Shown piece after piece: positions 30,723 to 40,081 of a DNA stretch of 45,417 nt. Made by a program: the position numbers and the translations under genes. Every line of letters starts with the position of its first letter. The first letter of the stretch is position 1. The notes under the pieces were generated by a model that was not told the origin of the DNA, did no database searches, and saw only the letters and a list, made by a program, of their open reading frames with translations. The stretch lies in the NCBI GenBank assembly GCA_934371915.1, contig CAKROE010000011.1, positions 1 to 45,417 on the forward strand, written 5' to 3'. Source of the DNA: an uncultured Blautia sp. Its GTDB lineage: Bacteria; Bacillota; Clostridia; Lachnospirales; Lachnospiraceae.

Positions 30723-33521
30723 ATGAACAGAAACAGAAAAAAAGCAGTGGCAGCTTCTGTGGCAGTAGGAATGACAGTTGTAATGGGTGCAAGCCCGATA
30801 CTTGCAGCTGATACAGATATCTCAAAAGAAGAGACCGTATATGTAAATGCGGCAGCAGACGGAACACCGGAGGATATTACAGTATCTGACTGGCTGAAAA
30901 ACTCTGCATCGGCAGGAGATTTAAGCGATGAATCTGATCTGAAAGATATTAAGAATGTCAAAGGTGATGAGACTTTTGAACAGGATGGTTCCAATCTGAC
31001 ATGGAATACAGAGGACAAAGATATCTATTATCAGGGAACTACCAACAAAGATCTTCCTGTATCTATGGAAATTAAATATTATCTGGACGGTGTACAGGTA
31101 AGTCCAAGTGATCTCGGCGGCAAGAGCGGTCACTTAAAGATCGAAGTAAACTACACAAATAACGTTAAGAACAAAACAAAAGTAGGAAAGAAAACAACCG
31201 ATGTATATGCGCCGTTTGTTATGGCAACAGCCATGATCCTTCCTACCGACAATTTTACAAATGTCACGATCGACAATGGTAAGGTTCTTTCCGACGGGCA
31301 GAGAAACATCGCAATCGGTGTCGGAATGCCGGGACTGGCAGACAGTCTTGATCTCAAGAGCATTGATGAAGATATTGATCTGGATATCCCGGAAGGATTT
31401 ACAATGGAAGCAGATGTTACAGATTTCAGCATGAGTTCTACCTTTACATTTGCTCTGACAGATCTTCTTAATTCTCTTGATCTGGATGACGTAGACGGAC
31501 TGGATGACCTGAAAGATTCCATGGATGAACTGACCGATGCAGCAACAAAGCTGGTTGACGGAAGCAAGGAACTTTCCGATGGTGCATCTACCCTTGATGA
31601 AAAATATCAGGAATTTGATTCCGGTATCGGAACACTGTCAAGTGGTGTCAGCACACTGTCAAGTGGTGCGTCAACACTCAGCAGCGGTGTATCTTCTTAT
31701 ACATCAGGAGCGGATACTCTGGCAGGTGGTGTAAAACAGTATGTTGCAGGAAGCAACAATCTGACATCCGGTGTGAAGACTTATGTGGATGGAGTATCGA
31801 CTCTCCAGAAGGGAATCAAAACATTAAAAAACGGTCTGGCAAAACAGTTTACACCGGGAATCAACAGTCTGGCAGCAGGTACGGAAAAATTAAATACAAA
31901 GGTTTCCGAACTGGCTGCAACGATCGAAGAAAAACTTCCGACACTGATCAGTTCTCTGTGTGATGAGAAAAATGAAAAAAGTATGATGTATTTTGCAGAC
32001 AGTACAGAAGCTTATGCAACCGGTGTGGGTCAGCTGATGGATCAGTTATCACAATATATGGGTGATGGCAGTACACTTACAAATATCAGTCAGCTCAAAG
32101 CAGCAGCAGCAACACTTAATACACTTGTTAATGGAGCAGACACAACAGGATCTTCTTCAGGCACAGGATCCTCTTCAGAAGCCGGAACACAGCAGATTGA
32201 GAGTGGACTTGCAACTGCACAGGCAGCAGCAGATTCTGTATCAGCGGTATCCGGAACTTCTGCAGCAGATCAGTTAAATGCAGCAGCGAGCGCAGTCAGT
32301 GCAGCTGCAGGAACCGGAGATGCGCTTCAGGGAGACGCCGGTACGATTTCAGCAGGTCTGGACAGTGCAAGTTCTGCAATTGATATTTTAAACAGTATTG
32401 ATACATCCTCCATGGATGAAGCAACAGCCGCAGCGGTAAACGGTGCACTGCAGAGTGCAATCGGTGCAATTTCCGGTGGTGTGGCTACCGCACAGAGCGG
32501 CGTGGCAAATCTGGAAGCACATGCCGGTCAGGTTTCCGGACTGAATGAGCAGGCAGCAGCCGTACAGGCGGCAGCAGGTGAAGTCAGCTCACAGAGTGCA
32601 CAGGCAGCAGCCGTTGGTGATGCAGCGGCACAGCTTCAGAGTGGACTTTCTCAGATTGAAAGTGGTCTGGAAACACTGAACGCACAGAGTACAGAAAATA
32701 CAGCGGCAGCCCAGACAATGGATCCTAAGACAGAGGCTCAGGTTAAAGCTCTGGCTAAGGGAATCTATGACGGAACAAAAGATCTGCCGGATATTGATGC
32801 AAAGACAGTACAGACTCTGGTTGGTTATGTAAAAGCATTTTCAACTCAGGGCGAAGGAAGCCAGACTTCTGCACTTATTGCGGGTGCGAAGGAGGCGCAG
32901 CAAACACTGGCAGCTATTCCGGGTATGCTGACACAGTATCTTGGAAAAGACAATGCAAAACTGAAAGAACTTATGGATGGTGTATCTGAGCTTGCAACAG
33001 GAGCAAAGGCTCTGCAGACAGGTTATAACTCAACTGTTCTGAAGGGAATTGATCAGCTTCTTTCCGGTGCTGCAAAACTTACAAAGAACAATAAGAAGAT
33101 CAAGAGCGGAGCAACACAGCTTGAGACAAGCGGCAAGACACTGACAGGTGGAGCATCCCAGCTTTCTGCAAACAGTGGTACACTGACAAGCGGAGCATCC
33201 CAGCTTGCATCCGGTGCACAGCAGCTTGTAAGCGGAACTGCTACACTCAGCAGCGGAAGCACACAGGTTAAGGATGGTATCAAGACCCTTTCTGACGGAG
33301 CAAAAGAGCTTGCAGACGGAGCAAAGAAATTTGACGATGAAGGTATCAAGAAACTGTCTGACCTTGTAGAAGATGATCTTCAGGATCTCATGGACCGCTT
33401 CGATGCGATCCGTTCTGATGACAACGCGTACACTTCCTTCAGTGGAAAATCCTCCGGCATGGACGGAAATGTCAAGTTCGTGATCGAGACAGCAGCTATC
33501 GACAATGACAGCGACAAATAA
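30723..33521 (+). CDS. Secreted LxxG-heptad repeat protein (YhgE/MMPL partner type)
   Basis: A 932-residue exported protein. The signal peptide (MNRNRKKAVAASVAVGMTVV, cleavage near LAA) is followed by a beta-rich N-terminal domain (about 30-245). The rest is dominated by x3-Leu-x2-Gly heptads (LSSGVSTLSSGASTLSSGVS; later LTSGASQLASGAQQLVSG), the TIGR03057 type of repeat. A central Ala-rich helical part (about 460-660) looks coiled-coil. These heptads occur in YhgE/Pip and related extracellular stalks of MMPL and ABC exporters. This protein lacks C-terminal membrane segments, so it may be a detached periplasmic-side or cell-wall extension of the MMPL exporter encoded 66 bp upstream. AAAAGGAG precedes the start; a strong terminator follows. 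Confidence 0.87.
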   Translation: MNRNRKKAVAASVAVGMTVVMGASPILAADTDISKEETVYVNAAADGTPEDITVSDWLKNSASAGDLSDESDLKDIKNVKGDETFEQDGSNLTWNTEDKDIYYQGTTNKDLPVSMEIKYYLDGVQVSPSDLGGKSGHLKIEVNYTNNVKNKTKVGKKTTDVYAPFVMATAMILPTDNFTNVTIDNGKVLSDGQRNIAIGVGMPGLADSLDLKSIDEDIDLDIPEGFTMEADVTDFSMSSTFTFALTDLLNSLDLDDVDGLDDLKDSMDELTDAATKLVDGSKELSDGASTLDEKYQEFDSGIGTLSSGVSTLSSGASTLSSGVSSYTSGADTLAGGVKQYVAGSNNLTSGVKTYVDGVSTLQKGIKTLKNGLAKQFTPGINSLAAGTEKLNTKVSELAATIEEKLPTLISSLCDEKNEKSMMYFADSTEAYATGVGQLMDQLSQYMGDGSTLTNISQLKAAAATLNTLVNGADTTGSSSGTGSSSEAGTQQIESGLATAQAAADSVSAVSGTSAADQLNAAASAVSAAAGTGDALQGDAGTISAGLDSASSAIDILNSIDTSSMDEATAAAVNGALQSAIGAISGGVATAQSGVANLEAHAGQVSGLNEQAAAVQAAAGEVSSQSAQAAAVGDAAAQLQSGLSQIESGLETLNAQSTENTAAAQTMDPKTEAQVKALAKGIYDGTKDLPDIDAKTVQTLVGYVKAFSTQGEGSQTSALIAGAKEAQQTLAAIPGMLTQYLGKDNAKLKELMDGVSELATGAKALQTGYNSTVLKGIDQLLSGAAKLTKNNKKIKSGATQLETSGKTLTGGASQLSANSGTLTSGASQLASGAQQLVSGTATLSSGSTQVKDGIKTLSDGAKELADGAKKFDDEGIKKLSDLVEDDLQDLMDRFDAIRSDDNAYTSFSGKSSGMDGNVKFVIETAAIDNDSDK

Positions 33522-33540
33522 TCAAAAATGATGTGACAGA

Positions 33541-33576
33541 CAGGGAAACGGATTGTGTGCCGTTTCCCTGTTTTTT
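33541..33576 (+). terminator. Strong terminator after the LxxG-repeat gene
   Basis: CAGGGAAACGG (33541-33551) and CCGTTTCCCTG (33560-33570) form a perfect 11-bp stem followed by six T. Confidence 0.95.
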
Positions 33577-33577
33577 C

Positions 33578-33606
33578 TTGCGGTTAGAAAAGGAGTCTGC
33601 TATACT
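33578..33606 (+). promoter_or_regulatory. Candidate promoter overlapping the FtsW/RodA gene start
   Basis: TTGCGG (33578-33583), a 17-bp spacer and TATACT (33601-33606). Transcription would start near 33613, almost on the ATG at 33614. That would make a leaderless message, although AAAGGAG (33588-33594) lies within the spacer. Confidence 0.4.
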
Positions 33607-33613
33607 GTACATT

Positions 33614-34792
33614 ATGAGCAGAGAAAAAAAAGCAGTTAAAAAACCAAAAACAAAAAAGAAAACAGATTATTATGATTACAGTCTTCTCGCTGTTATCATT
33701 CTGCTGACATGCTTTGGTCTGGTCATGCTTTACAGTACCAGTTCCTACATGGCAGAGCTGAACTACGGCGATGACATGTATTACTTTAAAAAACAGGCAG
33801 CGATCAGTTTCGGCTGCATTATCATAGCACTTGGGATTTCGCAGATCGACTATCATATTCTGACGAAATTTACCGGGGTGCTGTACGGAATGGCGGCCAT
33901 TTTGATGATGCTGGTTAAGACCCCTCTCGGAAGAACCGCCAATGGTGCAAGACGATGGCTGAATCTCGGGCCACTGTCCTTTCAGCCGTCTGAGATCGCA
34001 AAGATTGCAGTCATTGTGTGTCTGTCCTATATGATCGTCAATATGGGCAGGAAGATCAAAACACTCAAGGCATTTATGATTCTTGCGGGAAGCGGAAGTG
34101 CACTTGCATTTCTGGCATATGCATTTACAGATAACTTAAGTACTGCAATCATCATCTTCTGTATCACCATGGGACTGATCTTCATTGCACATCCGAAGGT
34201 GAAACCTTTCCTGATCGCGGCAGGGGTAGGCGTTGCGCTGATCATTATTTTTGTCATGATCTTAAGTTCTTCACTTGAGACGAGTTCCAGTTTCCGTCTG
34301 CGCCGTATTCTTGTATGGCTGCACCCGGAAGATTTTGCGTCAGGTGATGGTTATCAGACGATTCAGGCACTGTATGCGATCGGTTCAGGCGGATTCCTCG
34401 GGCGTGGGCTTGGCAACAGTATCCAGAAGCTCGGAAGCGTACCGGAAGCACAGAATGATATGATTTTTTCCATCGTGTGTGAGGAACTTGGTATCCTGGG
34501 TGGAATCATTCTTTTACTGTTGTTTGCATACCTTCTGTATCGGTTGTTTTTTATCGCACAGAATGCACCCGATATGTTTGGTTCTCTGATGGTCAGCGGC
34601 ATTTTTATCCATATTGCACTGCAGGTTATTTTTAACATTGCGGTTGTATTAAATCTGATGCCAAATACCGGTGTTACACTGCCGTTTGTCAGTTACGGAG
34701 GTACTTCAATCGTGTTCCTGATGTCGGAGATGGGACTTGCCTTAAGCGTGGCAAGACAGATTAAGTTTAAAGAGCCTGAAAGGCTTCTCTAA
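33614..34792 (+). CDS. FtsW/RodA/SpoVE family peptidoglycan polymerase
   Basis: A 392-residue SEDS-family membrane protein with about ten segments. After a Lys-rich cytoplasmic start (MSREKKAVKKPKTKKKTDYY) it shows GLVMLYSTSS, GARRWLNLGPLSFQPSEIAK, YQTIQALYAIGSGGFLGRGLG, the PEAQNDMIFSIVCEELG motif and the closing NTGVTLPFVSYGGTS. These are glycosyltransferase signatures for lipid II polymerisation. FtsW (division) and SpoVE (spore cortex) are the closest fits; RodA is less likely from the 'PEAQNDMIFS' phrase. The position near other housekeeping genes does not decide. The start codon is discussed with the promoter entry. Confidence 0.93.
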   Translation: MSREKKAVKKPKTKKKTDYYDYSLLAVIILLTCFGLVMLYSTSSYMAELNYGDDMYYFKKQAAISFGCIIIALGISQIDYHILTKFTGVLYGMAAILMMLVKTPLGRTANGARRWLNLGPLSFQPSEIAKIAVIVCLSYMIVNMGRKIKTLKAFMILAGSGSALAFLAYAFTDNLSTAIIIFCITMGLIFIAHPKVKPFLIAAGVGVALIIIFVMILSSSLETSSSFRLRRILVWLHPEDFASGDGYQTIQALYAIGSGGFLGRGLGNSIQKLGSVPEAQNDMIFSIVCEELGILGGIILLLLFAYLLYRLFFIAQNAPDMFGSLMVSGIFIHIALQVIFNIAVVLNLMPNTGVTLPFVSYGGTSIVFLMSEMGLALSVARQIKFKEPERLL

Positions 34793-34806
34793 AATCTGGA
34801 AAATCT

Positions 34807-34835
34807 ATTGACAAATACTTTTCCAGAATATATAC
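34807..34835 (+). promoter_or_regulatory. Sigma-A promoter of the ACP gene
   Basis: A perfect TTGACA (34807-34812), a 17-bp spacer and TATACT (34830-34835), 48 bp upstream of the ACP start. This is the best consensus promoter in the window. Confidence 0.85.
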
Positions 34836-34882
34836 TTTGCACATCAAAGCAGAGATAAGTTACTTGATAAAGGAGAAAAGCA

Positions 34883-35116
34883 ATGTTAGAAGAAATGAGC
34901 AAAATGATTGCACAGCAGTTAAACTGTGAAGAAAGTGAAATTACCGCAGATACTTCTTTTAAAGATGATCTTGGAGCAGATTCTCTCGACCTTTTTGAAC
35001 TGGTAATGGCTCTTGAGGATGAGTACAATATAGAGATACCTGCCGAAGAGCTTACAGAGCTGGCGACTGTGGGAGATGTGATCGAATATCTCAGAGGCAG
35101 AGGTATTGAAGCATAA
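34883..35116 (+). CDS. Acyl carrier protein
   Basis: A 77-residue acidic four-helix protein with the phosphopantetheine-attachment site DLGADSLDLFELVMALEDEY; the serine in ADSLD is the modified residue. It is typical of type II fatty-acid or polyketide-type ACP. It has its own promoter and terminator and is not beside fab genes. That leaves open whether it is the main AcpP or a secondary ACP. An Sfp-type transferase that could charge it lies 3.4 kb downstream. AAAGGAG precedes the ATG. Confidence 0.95.
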   Translation: MLEEMSKMIAQQLNCEESEITADTSFKDDLGADSLDLFELVMALEDEYNIEIPAEELTELATVGDVIEYLRGRGIEA

Positions 35117-35129
35117 GGTTTAAAACATT

Positions 35130-35158
35130 CCCTGAGGCAGCAGTGTCTCAGGGGTTTT
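35130..35158 (+). terminator. Terminator between ACP and gltX
   Basis: CCCTGAG (35130-35136) and CTCAGGG (35147-35153) form a 7-bp stem followed by G and TTTT. It lies only 26 bp before the gltX start, so gltX expression may rely partly on read-through. Confidence 0.75.
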
Positions 35159-35183
35159 ACATTTTGAAAGGAAGGAAAGAACG

Positions 35184-36632
35184 ATGACAAAAATCAGAAC
35201 CAGATTTGCACCGAGCCCGACAGGAAGAATGCACGTCGGCAATCTTCGTACAGCGCTCTATGCATATCTTATCGCAAAACACGAGGACGGAGATTTTATC
35301 CTCCGTATTGAGGATACCGACCAGGAGCGTTATATGGAAGGTGCGGTCGACATCATTTATCGTACCATGAAAAACACCGGACTGCTTCATGATGAAGGAC
35401 CGGACAAGGACGGCGGTGTCGGACCATATGTACAGAGTGAGAGACAGGCATCCGGTCTTTATCTGAAATATGCAAAACAGCTGATCGAGCAGGGAGATGC
35501 TTATTATTGCTTCTGCGGACCGGAAGAACTGGAATCCATGAAACGTGTCGTTGCAGGTAAGGAAATTTCCATCTATGACAAGAGATGTCTGCACCTGTCC
35601 AAAGAAGAAGTGCAGAAGCGTCTTGATGCAGGCGAACCGCATGTTATCCGTTTCAACATGCCGACAGAAGGAACCACCACTTTCCATGATGTTATCTATG
35701 GTGATATCACTGTAAACAACGAGGAGATGGAGGATCTGATCCTGATCAAATCCGACGGATATCCGACTTACAACTTTGCAAACGTTGTAGATGACCACCT
35801 TATGGGAATCACACATGTAGTCAGAGGAAATGAGTATCTTTCTTCCGCACCGAAATACAACCGTATTTATGAAGCATTCGGATGGGATATTCCGGTCTAT
35901 GTACACTGTCCGCTGATCACAAACGAAGAGCATCAGAAACTGTCCAAACGTTCCGGACATTCTTCCTATGAGGATCTTCTGGAGCAGGGATTTGTGACAG
36001 AAGCAATCGTAAACTTTGTTGCACTTCTCGGATGGAGCCCGCAGGACAACTGTGAGATCTTCTCCCTCCCGGAACTGGTCAAAGCTTTTGATTATCACCA
36101 CATCAGCAAATCACCGGCTGTATTTGATATCACCAAGCTTCGCTGGATGAATGGCGAATACATCAAGAAAATGGATCCGGAAGAATTCTATGAGAGAGCA
36201 CTTCCATACATGAAAGAAGTACTCACTAAAGATTACAACTTCCGCAAGATCGCAGGTATGGTTCAGACAAGAATCGAGACATTCCCGGATATCCCGGCTC
36301 TGATCGATTTCTTTGAAGAAGTACCGGAATACGATTCTGCAATGTACTGCCACAAGAAAATGAAAACAAACGAAGAAACTTCTCTTGCTGTCCTGAAGGA
36401 AGTACTTCCGGTTCTGGAAGCTCAGGAAGATTACACCAATGATCCGCTGTTTGCATCCTTAAGTGCATTCGTAAAAGAAAAAGGATACAAGAACGGCTAT
36501 GTAATGTGGCCACTGCGTACAGCAGTATCCGGCAAACAGATGACACCGGCAGGTGCTACAGAGATCATGGAGATCATCGGCAAAGAAGAAACACTGAAAC
36601 GTGTAAAGGCAGCTATCGAAAAGCTCAGCTGA
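35184..36632 (+). CDS. gltX: Glutamyl-tRNA synthetase
   Basis: A 482-residue class I aminoacyl-tRNA synthetase. It has the HIGH-type motif in [20 protein letters not shown], the Glu-tRNA specific [11 protein letters not shown] and the KMSKS-type loop KLSKRSG at about residue 253. An all-helical anticodon-binding domain makes up the last 150 residues. The protein attaches glutamate to tRNA-Glu (and often tRNA-Gln in clostridia, which then use GatCAB). GAAAGGAAGG precedes the ATG. The helicase gene starts 5 bp after its stop. Confidence 0.96.
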   Translation: MTKIRTRFAPSPTGRMHVGNLRTALYAYLIAKHEDGDFILRIEDTDQERYMEGAVDIIYRTMKNTGLLHDEGPDKDGGVGPYVQSERQASGLYLKYAKQLIEQGDAYYCFCGPEELESMKRVVAGKEISIYDKRCLHLSKEEVQKRLDAGEPHVIRFNMPTEGTTTFHDVIYGDITVNNEEMEDLILIKSDGYPTYNFANVVDDHLMGITHVVRGNEYLSSAPKYNRIYEAFGWDIPVYVHCPLITNEEHQKLSKRSGHSSYEDLLEQGFVTEAIVNFVALLGWSPQDNCEIFSLPELVKAFDYHHISKSPAVFDITKLRWMNGEYIKKMDPEEFYERALPYMKEVLTKDYNFRKIAGMVQTRIETFPDIPALIDFFEEVPEYDSAMYCHKKMKTNEETSLAVLKEVLPVLEAQEDYTNDPLFASLSAFVKEKGYKNGYVMWPLRTAVSGKQMTPAGATEIMEIIGKEETLKRVKAAIEKLS

Positions 36633-36637
36633 TAAAT

Positions 36638-38467
36638 ATGAAACGAAATCCATCTCAATCAAGGGCAATCGCCCACCTGTCAGGACCTATGATGGTTCTG
36701 GCAGGCCCCGGTTCGGGGAAAACTTCCGTAATCGTAGAGAGAACTGCATATATGACAGGTGAGGGCAGGATTCCACCGGAAAATATTCTGGTAGTGACTT
36801 TTTCCAGAGCCGCAGCAAAAGAAATGAAAGAACGCTTTCTTAAATTTACCGGACAGTCTGCAACAAGGGTGACGTTTGGTACGTTTCACGGAGTGTTTTA
36901 TGGAATCCTCAGGCAGGCATACGGATTTACTGCAGCCAATATTTTGTCCGAAGAAGAAAAGTCCGGCATTTTAAAAGAGCTGATTCTGAATTACGGTGGA
37001 GATCTGGCAGAAGAAGGGGACTTTCCGGAAGAAATAGCAAAAGAGATCAGTGTGGTCAAGGGAAATCGGATTTCTCTGGAATATTATTATTCTTCCTGCT
37101 GCCCGGACGAAGTATTTCGACAGATCTACAGTGGCTACTGTCAGACATGTCAGGCACGGCGCAAGCTGGACTTTGATGATATGCTTCTCTACTGCTATGA
37201 GCTTTTTGTCCAGCGGAAGGACATTCTGGCAGCATGGCAGAATAAATTTCAGTACATTCTGGTCGATGAATTTCAGGATATCAACCAGCTTCAGTATGAC
37301 ATTGTGCGGATGCTGGCGAAACCGCAGGACAATCTTTTTATTGTCGGGGACGATGATCAGTCCATCTATCATTTTCGTGGGGCAAGACCGGAGATCATGC
37401 TTAATTTTACGAAAGATTATCCGAAGGCGGAGACGGTCACGCTGGATGTGAATTATCGCTGCAGCGGTAAGATTCTTTCTTCGGCACTTCGCCTGATCGG
37501 ATCAAATAAAAAGAGATTTCAGAAGAATCTTTCGACACCGAATCAGGAAGGGAGCGAAGTAACTATAAGCGAATACCAGAATCCGCGGGAAGAATATCTT
37601 TCTGTGGTCGCGCGGCTTCGTGGGAGGATGGAAAAGGGAGATGATCTGAAAGATACGGCACTTCTTCTCCGTACCAATCAGGAGGCGGAAGGGCTGGTCG
37701 GAGCGCTGATGGAACGGCAGGTGCCATTCTATATGAAAGAAAAACTGCCGAATCTTTTTCATCACTGGATCTGTCGGAATCTGCTTGCTTATATGCGCTT
37801 TGCAAACGGGGACAGGAGCAGGAAAAATTTTCTGGAATTTATGAACCGTCCGAACCGGTATATAGCGAGAGATGCCCTGTCGCTTTCACCGGAAATATCT
37901 TTTGATCAGCTAAAAGAATATTACAAGGATAAAGACTGGATGTGTGACCGGCTTACTACACTGGAGACGCACCTGCGGATTCTGAAAGGACTGGCACCAT
38001 ATGCGGCGATAAATTTCATCAGAAAAGGTATGGGATACGAAGAATACTTGCGTGAATATGCAGAGTATCGTAAAATAAAACCAGAAGAGTTAAGTGAAAT
38101 TCTGGATCGGCTGACCGAGAGTACAAAGGGCATGGACAGCCTGAAAGAATGGGAAGATTACATAGAGGATTATACACAGAAGCTGGAAGAGCAGGCGCGC
38201 AAACAGGAAAAAGAACGGGAGGGCGTTCTGATTTCCACTCTTCACGGAGTTAAGGGCCTGGAATACGACAGGGTGTACATCCTCAATGTAAATGAAGGGA
38301 GCATGCCGTACAAAAAAGCTGTTCTGGAACCGGCAATCGAGGAGGAACGGAGACTTTTTTATGTGGGCATGACACGTGCCAGAAAAGAGCTGACTCTGTG
38401 TTACGTAAGACAGCAGTATGAGAAGAAACGGGAACCGTCCCGGTTCTTAAAGGAGGCTGGAGTATGA
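36638..38467 (+). CDS. UvrD/PcrA-like ATP-dependent helicase
   Basis: A 609-residue superfamily 1 helicase. Motifs: I LAGPGSGKTSVIVERTAYM, Ia VVTFSRAAAKEMKERF, II VDEFQDINQLQYD, III GDDDQSIYHFRGA, IV DVNYRC and VI RRLFYVGMTRARKEL, with the TLHGVKGLEYDRVYI motif V. It is shorter than PcrA or UvrD (about 730 residues), and the C-terminal tail is missing, as in other small clostridial UvrD-like proteins. It is probably a 3'-5' DNA translocase in repair. The start at 36638 is 5 bp after gltX and lacks a strong ribosome site. The longer frame from 36506 overlaps gltX and is rejected. Confidence 0.93.
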   Translation: MKRNPSQSRAIAHLSGPMMVLAGPGSGKTSVIVERTAYMTGEGRIPPENILVVTFSRAAAKEMKERFLKFTGQSATRVTFGTFHGVFYGILRQAYGFTAANILSEEEKSGILKELILNYGGDLAEEGDFPEEIAKEISVVKGNRISLEYYYSSCCPDEVFRQIYSGYCQTCQARRKLDFDDMLLYCYELFVQRKDILAAWQNKFQYILVDEFQDINQLQYDIVRMLAKPQDNLFIVGDDDQSIYHFRGARPEIMLNFTKDYPKAETVTLDVNYRCSGKILSSALRLIGSNKKRFQKNLSTPNQEGSEVTISEYQNPREEYLSVVARLRGRMEKGDDLKDTALLLRTNQEAEGLVGALMERQVPFYMKEKLPNLFHHWICRNLLAYMRFANGDRSRKNFLEFMNRPNRYIARDALSLSPEISFDQLKEYYKDKDWMCDRLTTLETHLRILKGLAPYAAINFIRKGMGYEEYLREYAEYRKIKPEELSEILDRLTESTKGMDSLKEWEDYIEDYTQKLEEQARKQEKEREGVLISTLHGVKGLEYDRVYILNVNEGSMPYKKAVLEPAIEEERRLFYVGMTRARKELTLCYVRQQYEKKREPSRFLKEAGV

Positions 38468-39012
38468 AGGCGGTTATTTATTTTACAGAGGTTGCACAGC
38501 AGTACGAACACAAAAACATGGAGCACATGATCGGGGAAAAGCTTCTTGAAACGGGTCTTTTAAGAGAATACGGTCTGAAGCTTAAGGAGGAGCCGAGGGC
38601 GACAGGAGAGCACGGAAAACCATTTTTAAGCCTGCAGCCGAAGATCCATTACAACATCACCCATTCCGGTAAATATGTGATGTGCATCCTTGCCGGTCAG
38701 GAAGTGGGAATCGATGTGCAGCAGCACCGCAAGGCAAATTATGAGCGGATGCTGGAACGGATGGTTCCACAGGATATGATCCGGGAGATTCTGGATGCAG
38801 ATGAACCGGAAAAAGCCTTTTTTACGCAGTGGGTACTTCGGGAGGCCTACATCAAATGGACAGGCGAAGGACTTTCGAGAGACCTTCGGACGATTTCACT
38901 GGAGGAAGGTTCCTATATACTTTTGGATCTTGGAGAAGATTACAGCGGTGCCATATGGTCGCAGGACACTCTTGAATTACGGTGGGAACATGTCGATGTA
39001 CAGCTTCCGTAA
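38464..39012 (+). CDS. 4'-phosphopantetheinyl transferase superfamily protein (Sfp type)
   Basis: A 182-residue enzyme with the Sfp motifs in order: GKPF (about 56), HYNITHSG (about 63-70), VGIDVQ (about 80-85, the Mg-binding Asp) and WVLREAYIKWTGEG (about 118-131). It moves the phosphopantetheine arm from CoA onto carrier proteins. It overlaps the helicase gene by 4 bp, so it is translationally coupled. It may serve the ACP upstream or a secondary-metabolite system elsewhere; none is visible in the window. Confidence 0.92.
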   Translation: MKAVIYFTEVAQQYEHKNMEHMIGEKLLETGLLREYGLKLKEEPRATGEHGKPFLSLQPKIHYNITHSGKYVMCILAGQEVGIDVQQHRKANYERMLERMVPQDMIREILDADEPEKAFFTQWVLREAYIKWTGEGLSRDLRTISLEEGSYILLDLGEDYSGAIWSQDTLELRWEHVDVQLP

Positions 39013-39043
39013 ATGAAATGCCTCGCAGCGAAAACTGAGAAGA

Positions 39044-39074
39044 AACCTTCCACAGTGAATGTGGGAGGTTTTTT
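39044..39074 (+). terminator. Terminator before spoIIIAA
   Basis: AACCTTCCAC (39044-39053) pairs with GTGGGAGGTT (39061-39070), followed by TTTTT. It ends the gltX-helicase-transferase unit. Confidence 0.9.
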
Positions 39075-39132
39075 CGTGGAAAGGAAAATCAGGTGGAAAC
39101 ATTTTGTTGTCGTACTAAATCCGGATCCTCTA

Positions 39133-39140
39133 CATATATT
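39133..39140 (+). promoter_or_regulatory. Possible sigma-E -10 element for spoIIIA
   Basis: CATATATT resembles the mother-cell sigma-E -10 (CATACAAT-like) and lies 15 bp before the GTG start of spoIIIAA. The -35 is not clear, and the distance to the start is short, so this is a weak assignment based on the known regulation of spoIIIA. Confidence 0.3.
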
Positions 39141-39154
39141 ATGTGTAAGAGAGG

Positions 39155-40081
39155 GTGAGGACGATCAGGGCGGAACAGGTAAAGAATCTTTTTGCAGGCA
39201 ATATCAGGAAGCTTCTTCTGGAAGCACCGCGGGATTATGAGCGGATCTACGAGATACGCCTTCGGGTGGGACGACCGGTATTTCTTTGCTATGATGGCGG
39301 CGAAAAATTTCTCCGAACAAAGGATGTCCCCTATCTGGTGACCAGACAGGACCTTAAGGAAACACTGGAGTACATCAGCGGATATTCTCTGTATGCATGT
39401 GAAGATGAACTGCGTCAGGGTTATATCAGCGTACAGGGCGGACACCGTGTGGGCGTGACCGGCAAGGTCATTCTTGATCGGGGAAATATTCGCAGCATCA
39501 AATATATTTCCTGTATCAATGTCCGGCTTGCACACCAGATACTCGGGTGTGCAGATGCGGTGATGCCTTTTATCCGAAAAAAAGAAAAAATCTGTCATAC
39601 ACTTCTGATCTCGCCGCCGGGCTGTGGCAAGACGACGCTTCTTCGGGACATGGTGCGCCAGATCAGTAACGGGAATGAGAAGTTTCCGGGAATGACAGTC
39701 GGCCTGGTCGATGAGAGAGGAGAACTGGCAGGATGCTATCAGGGAGTTCCACAGAACGATGTGGGTATGCGTACCGATGTGCTGGACGGATGTCCGAAAG
39801 CGGAAGGAATGCAGCTTCTGATCCGTTCAATGTCACCGGCAGTCGTGGCGGTGGACGAGCTTGGCAAAGAAGAGGATTTCCGGGCGGTGGAGTCCGTGAT
39901 TCACTGTGGCTGCACACTTCTTGCGACGGCGCATGGAAATTCACTCGAGGATATCATGGAGCAGCCTTTTTTTCAGAAACTGAAAAACATGCAGGTTTTT
40001 GAACGCTACATCATACTTGGCAGGCAGAACCGAAACGGCAGGACCGTACAGATTCTGGACGGGAAAGGGAAACCATGCTGA
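39155..40081 (+). CDS. spoIIIAA: Stage III sporulation protein AA (ATPase)
   Basis: A 308-residue cytoplasmic ATPase. The N-terminal domain shows YEIRLRVGRPVFL and SGYSLYACEDELRQGYISVQGGHRVGVTGK. The P-loop is ISPPGCGKTTLLRDM (about 147-162), and the Walker B region VVAVDELGKEEDF and sensor ATAHGNS follow. It resembles type II/IV secretion ATPases and powers the mother-cell/forespore SpoIIIA-SpoIIQ channel. The start is GTG with a weak ribosome site. Start of an eight-gene operon; it overlaps spoIIIAB by 7 bp. Confidence 0.95.
   Translation: MRTIRAEQVKNLFAGNIRKLLLEAPRDYERIYEIRLRVGRPVFLCYDGGEKFLRTKDVPYLVTRQDLKETLEYISGYSLYACEDELRQGYISVQGGHRVGVTGKVILDRGNIRSIKYISCINVRLAHQILGCADAVMPFIRKKEKICHTLLISPPGCGKTTLLRDMVRQISNGNEKFPGMTVGLVDERGELAGCYQGVPQNDVGMRTDVLDGCPKAEGMQLLIRSMSPAVVAVDELGKEEDFRAVESVIHCGCTLLATAHGNSLEDIMEQPFFQKLKNMQVFERYIILGRQNRNGRTVQILDGKGKPC

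Noticed and set aside
35157..36101. 314-codon frame antisense to gltX
   Set aside because: gltX is certain on the plus strand, and the antisense product has no family features and no ribosome site.
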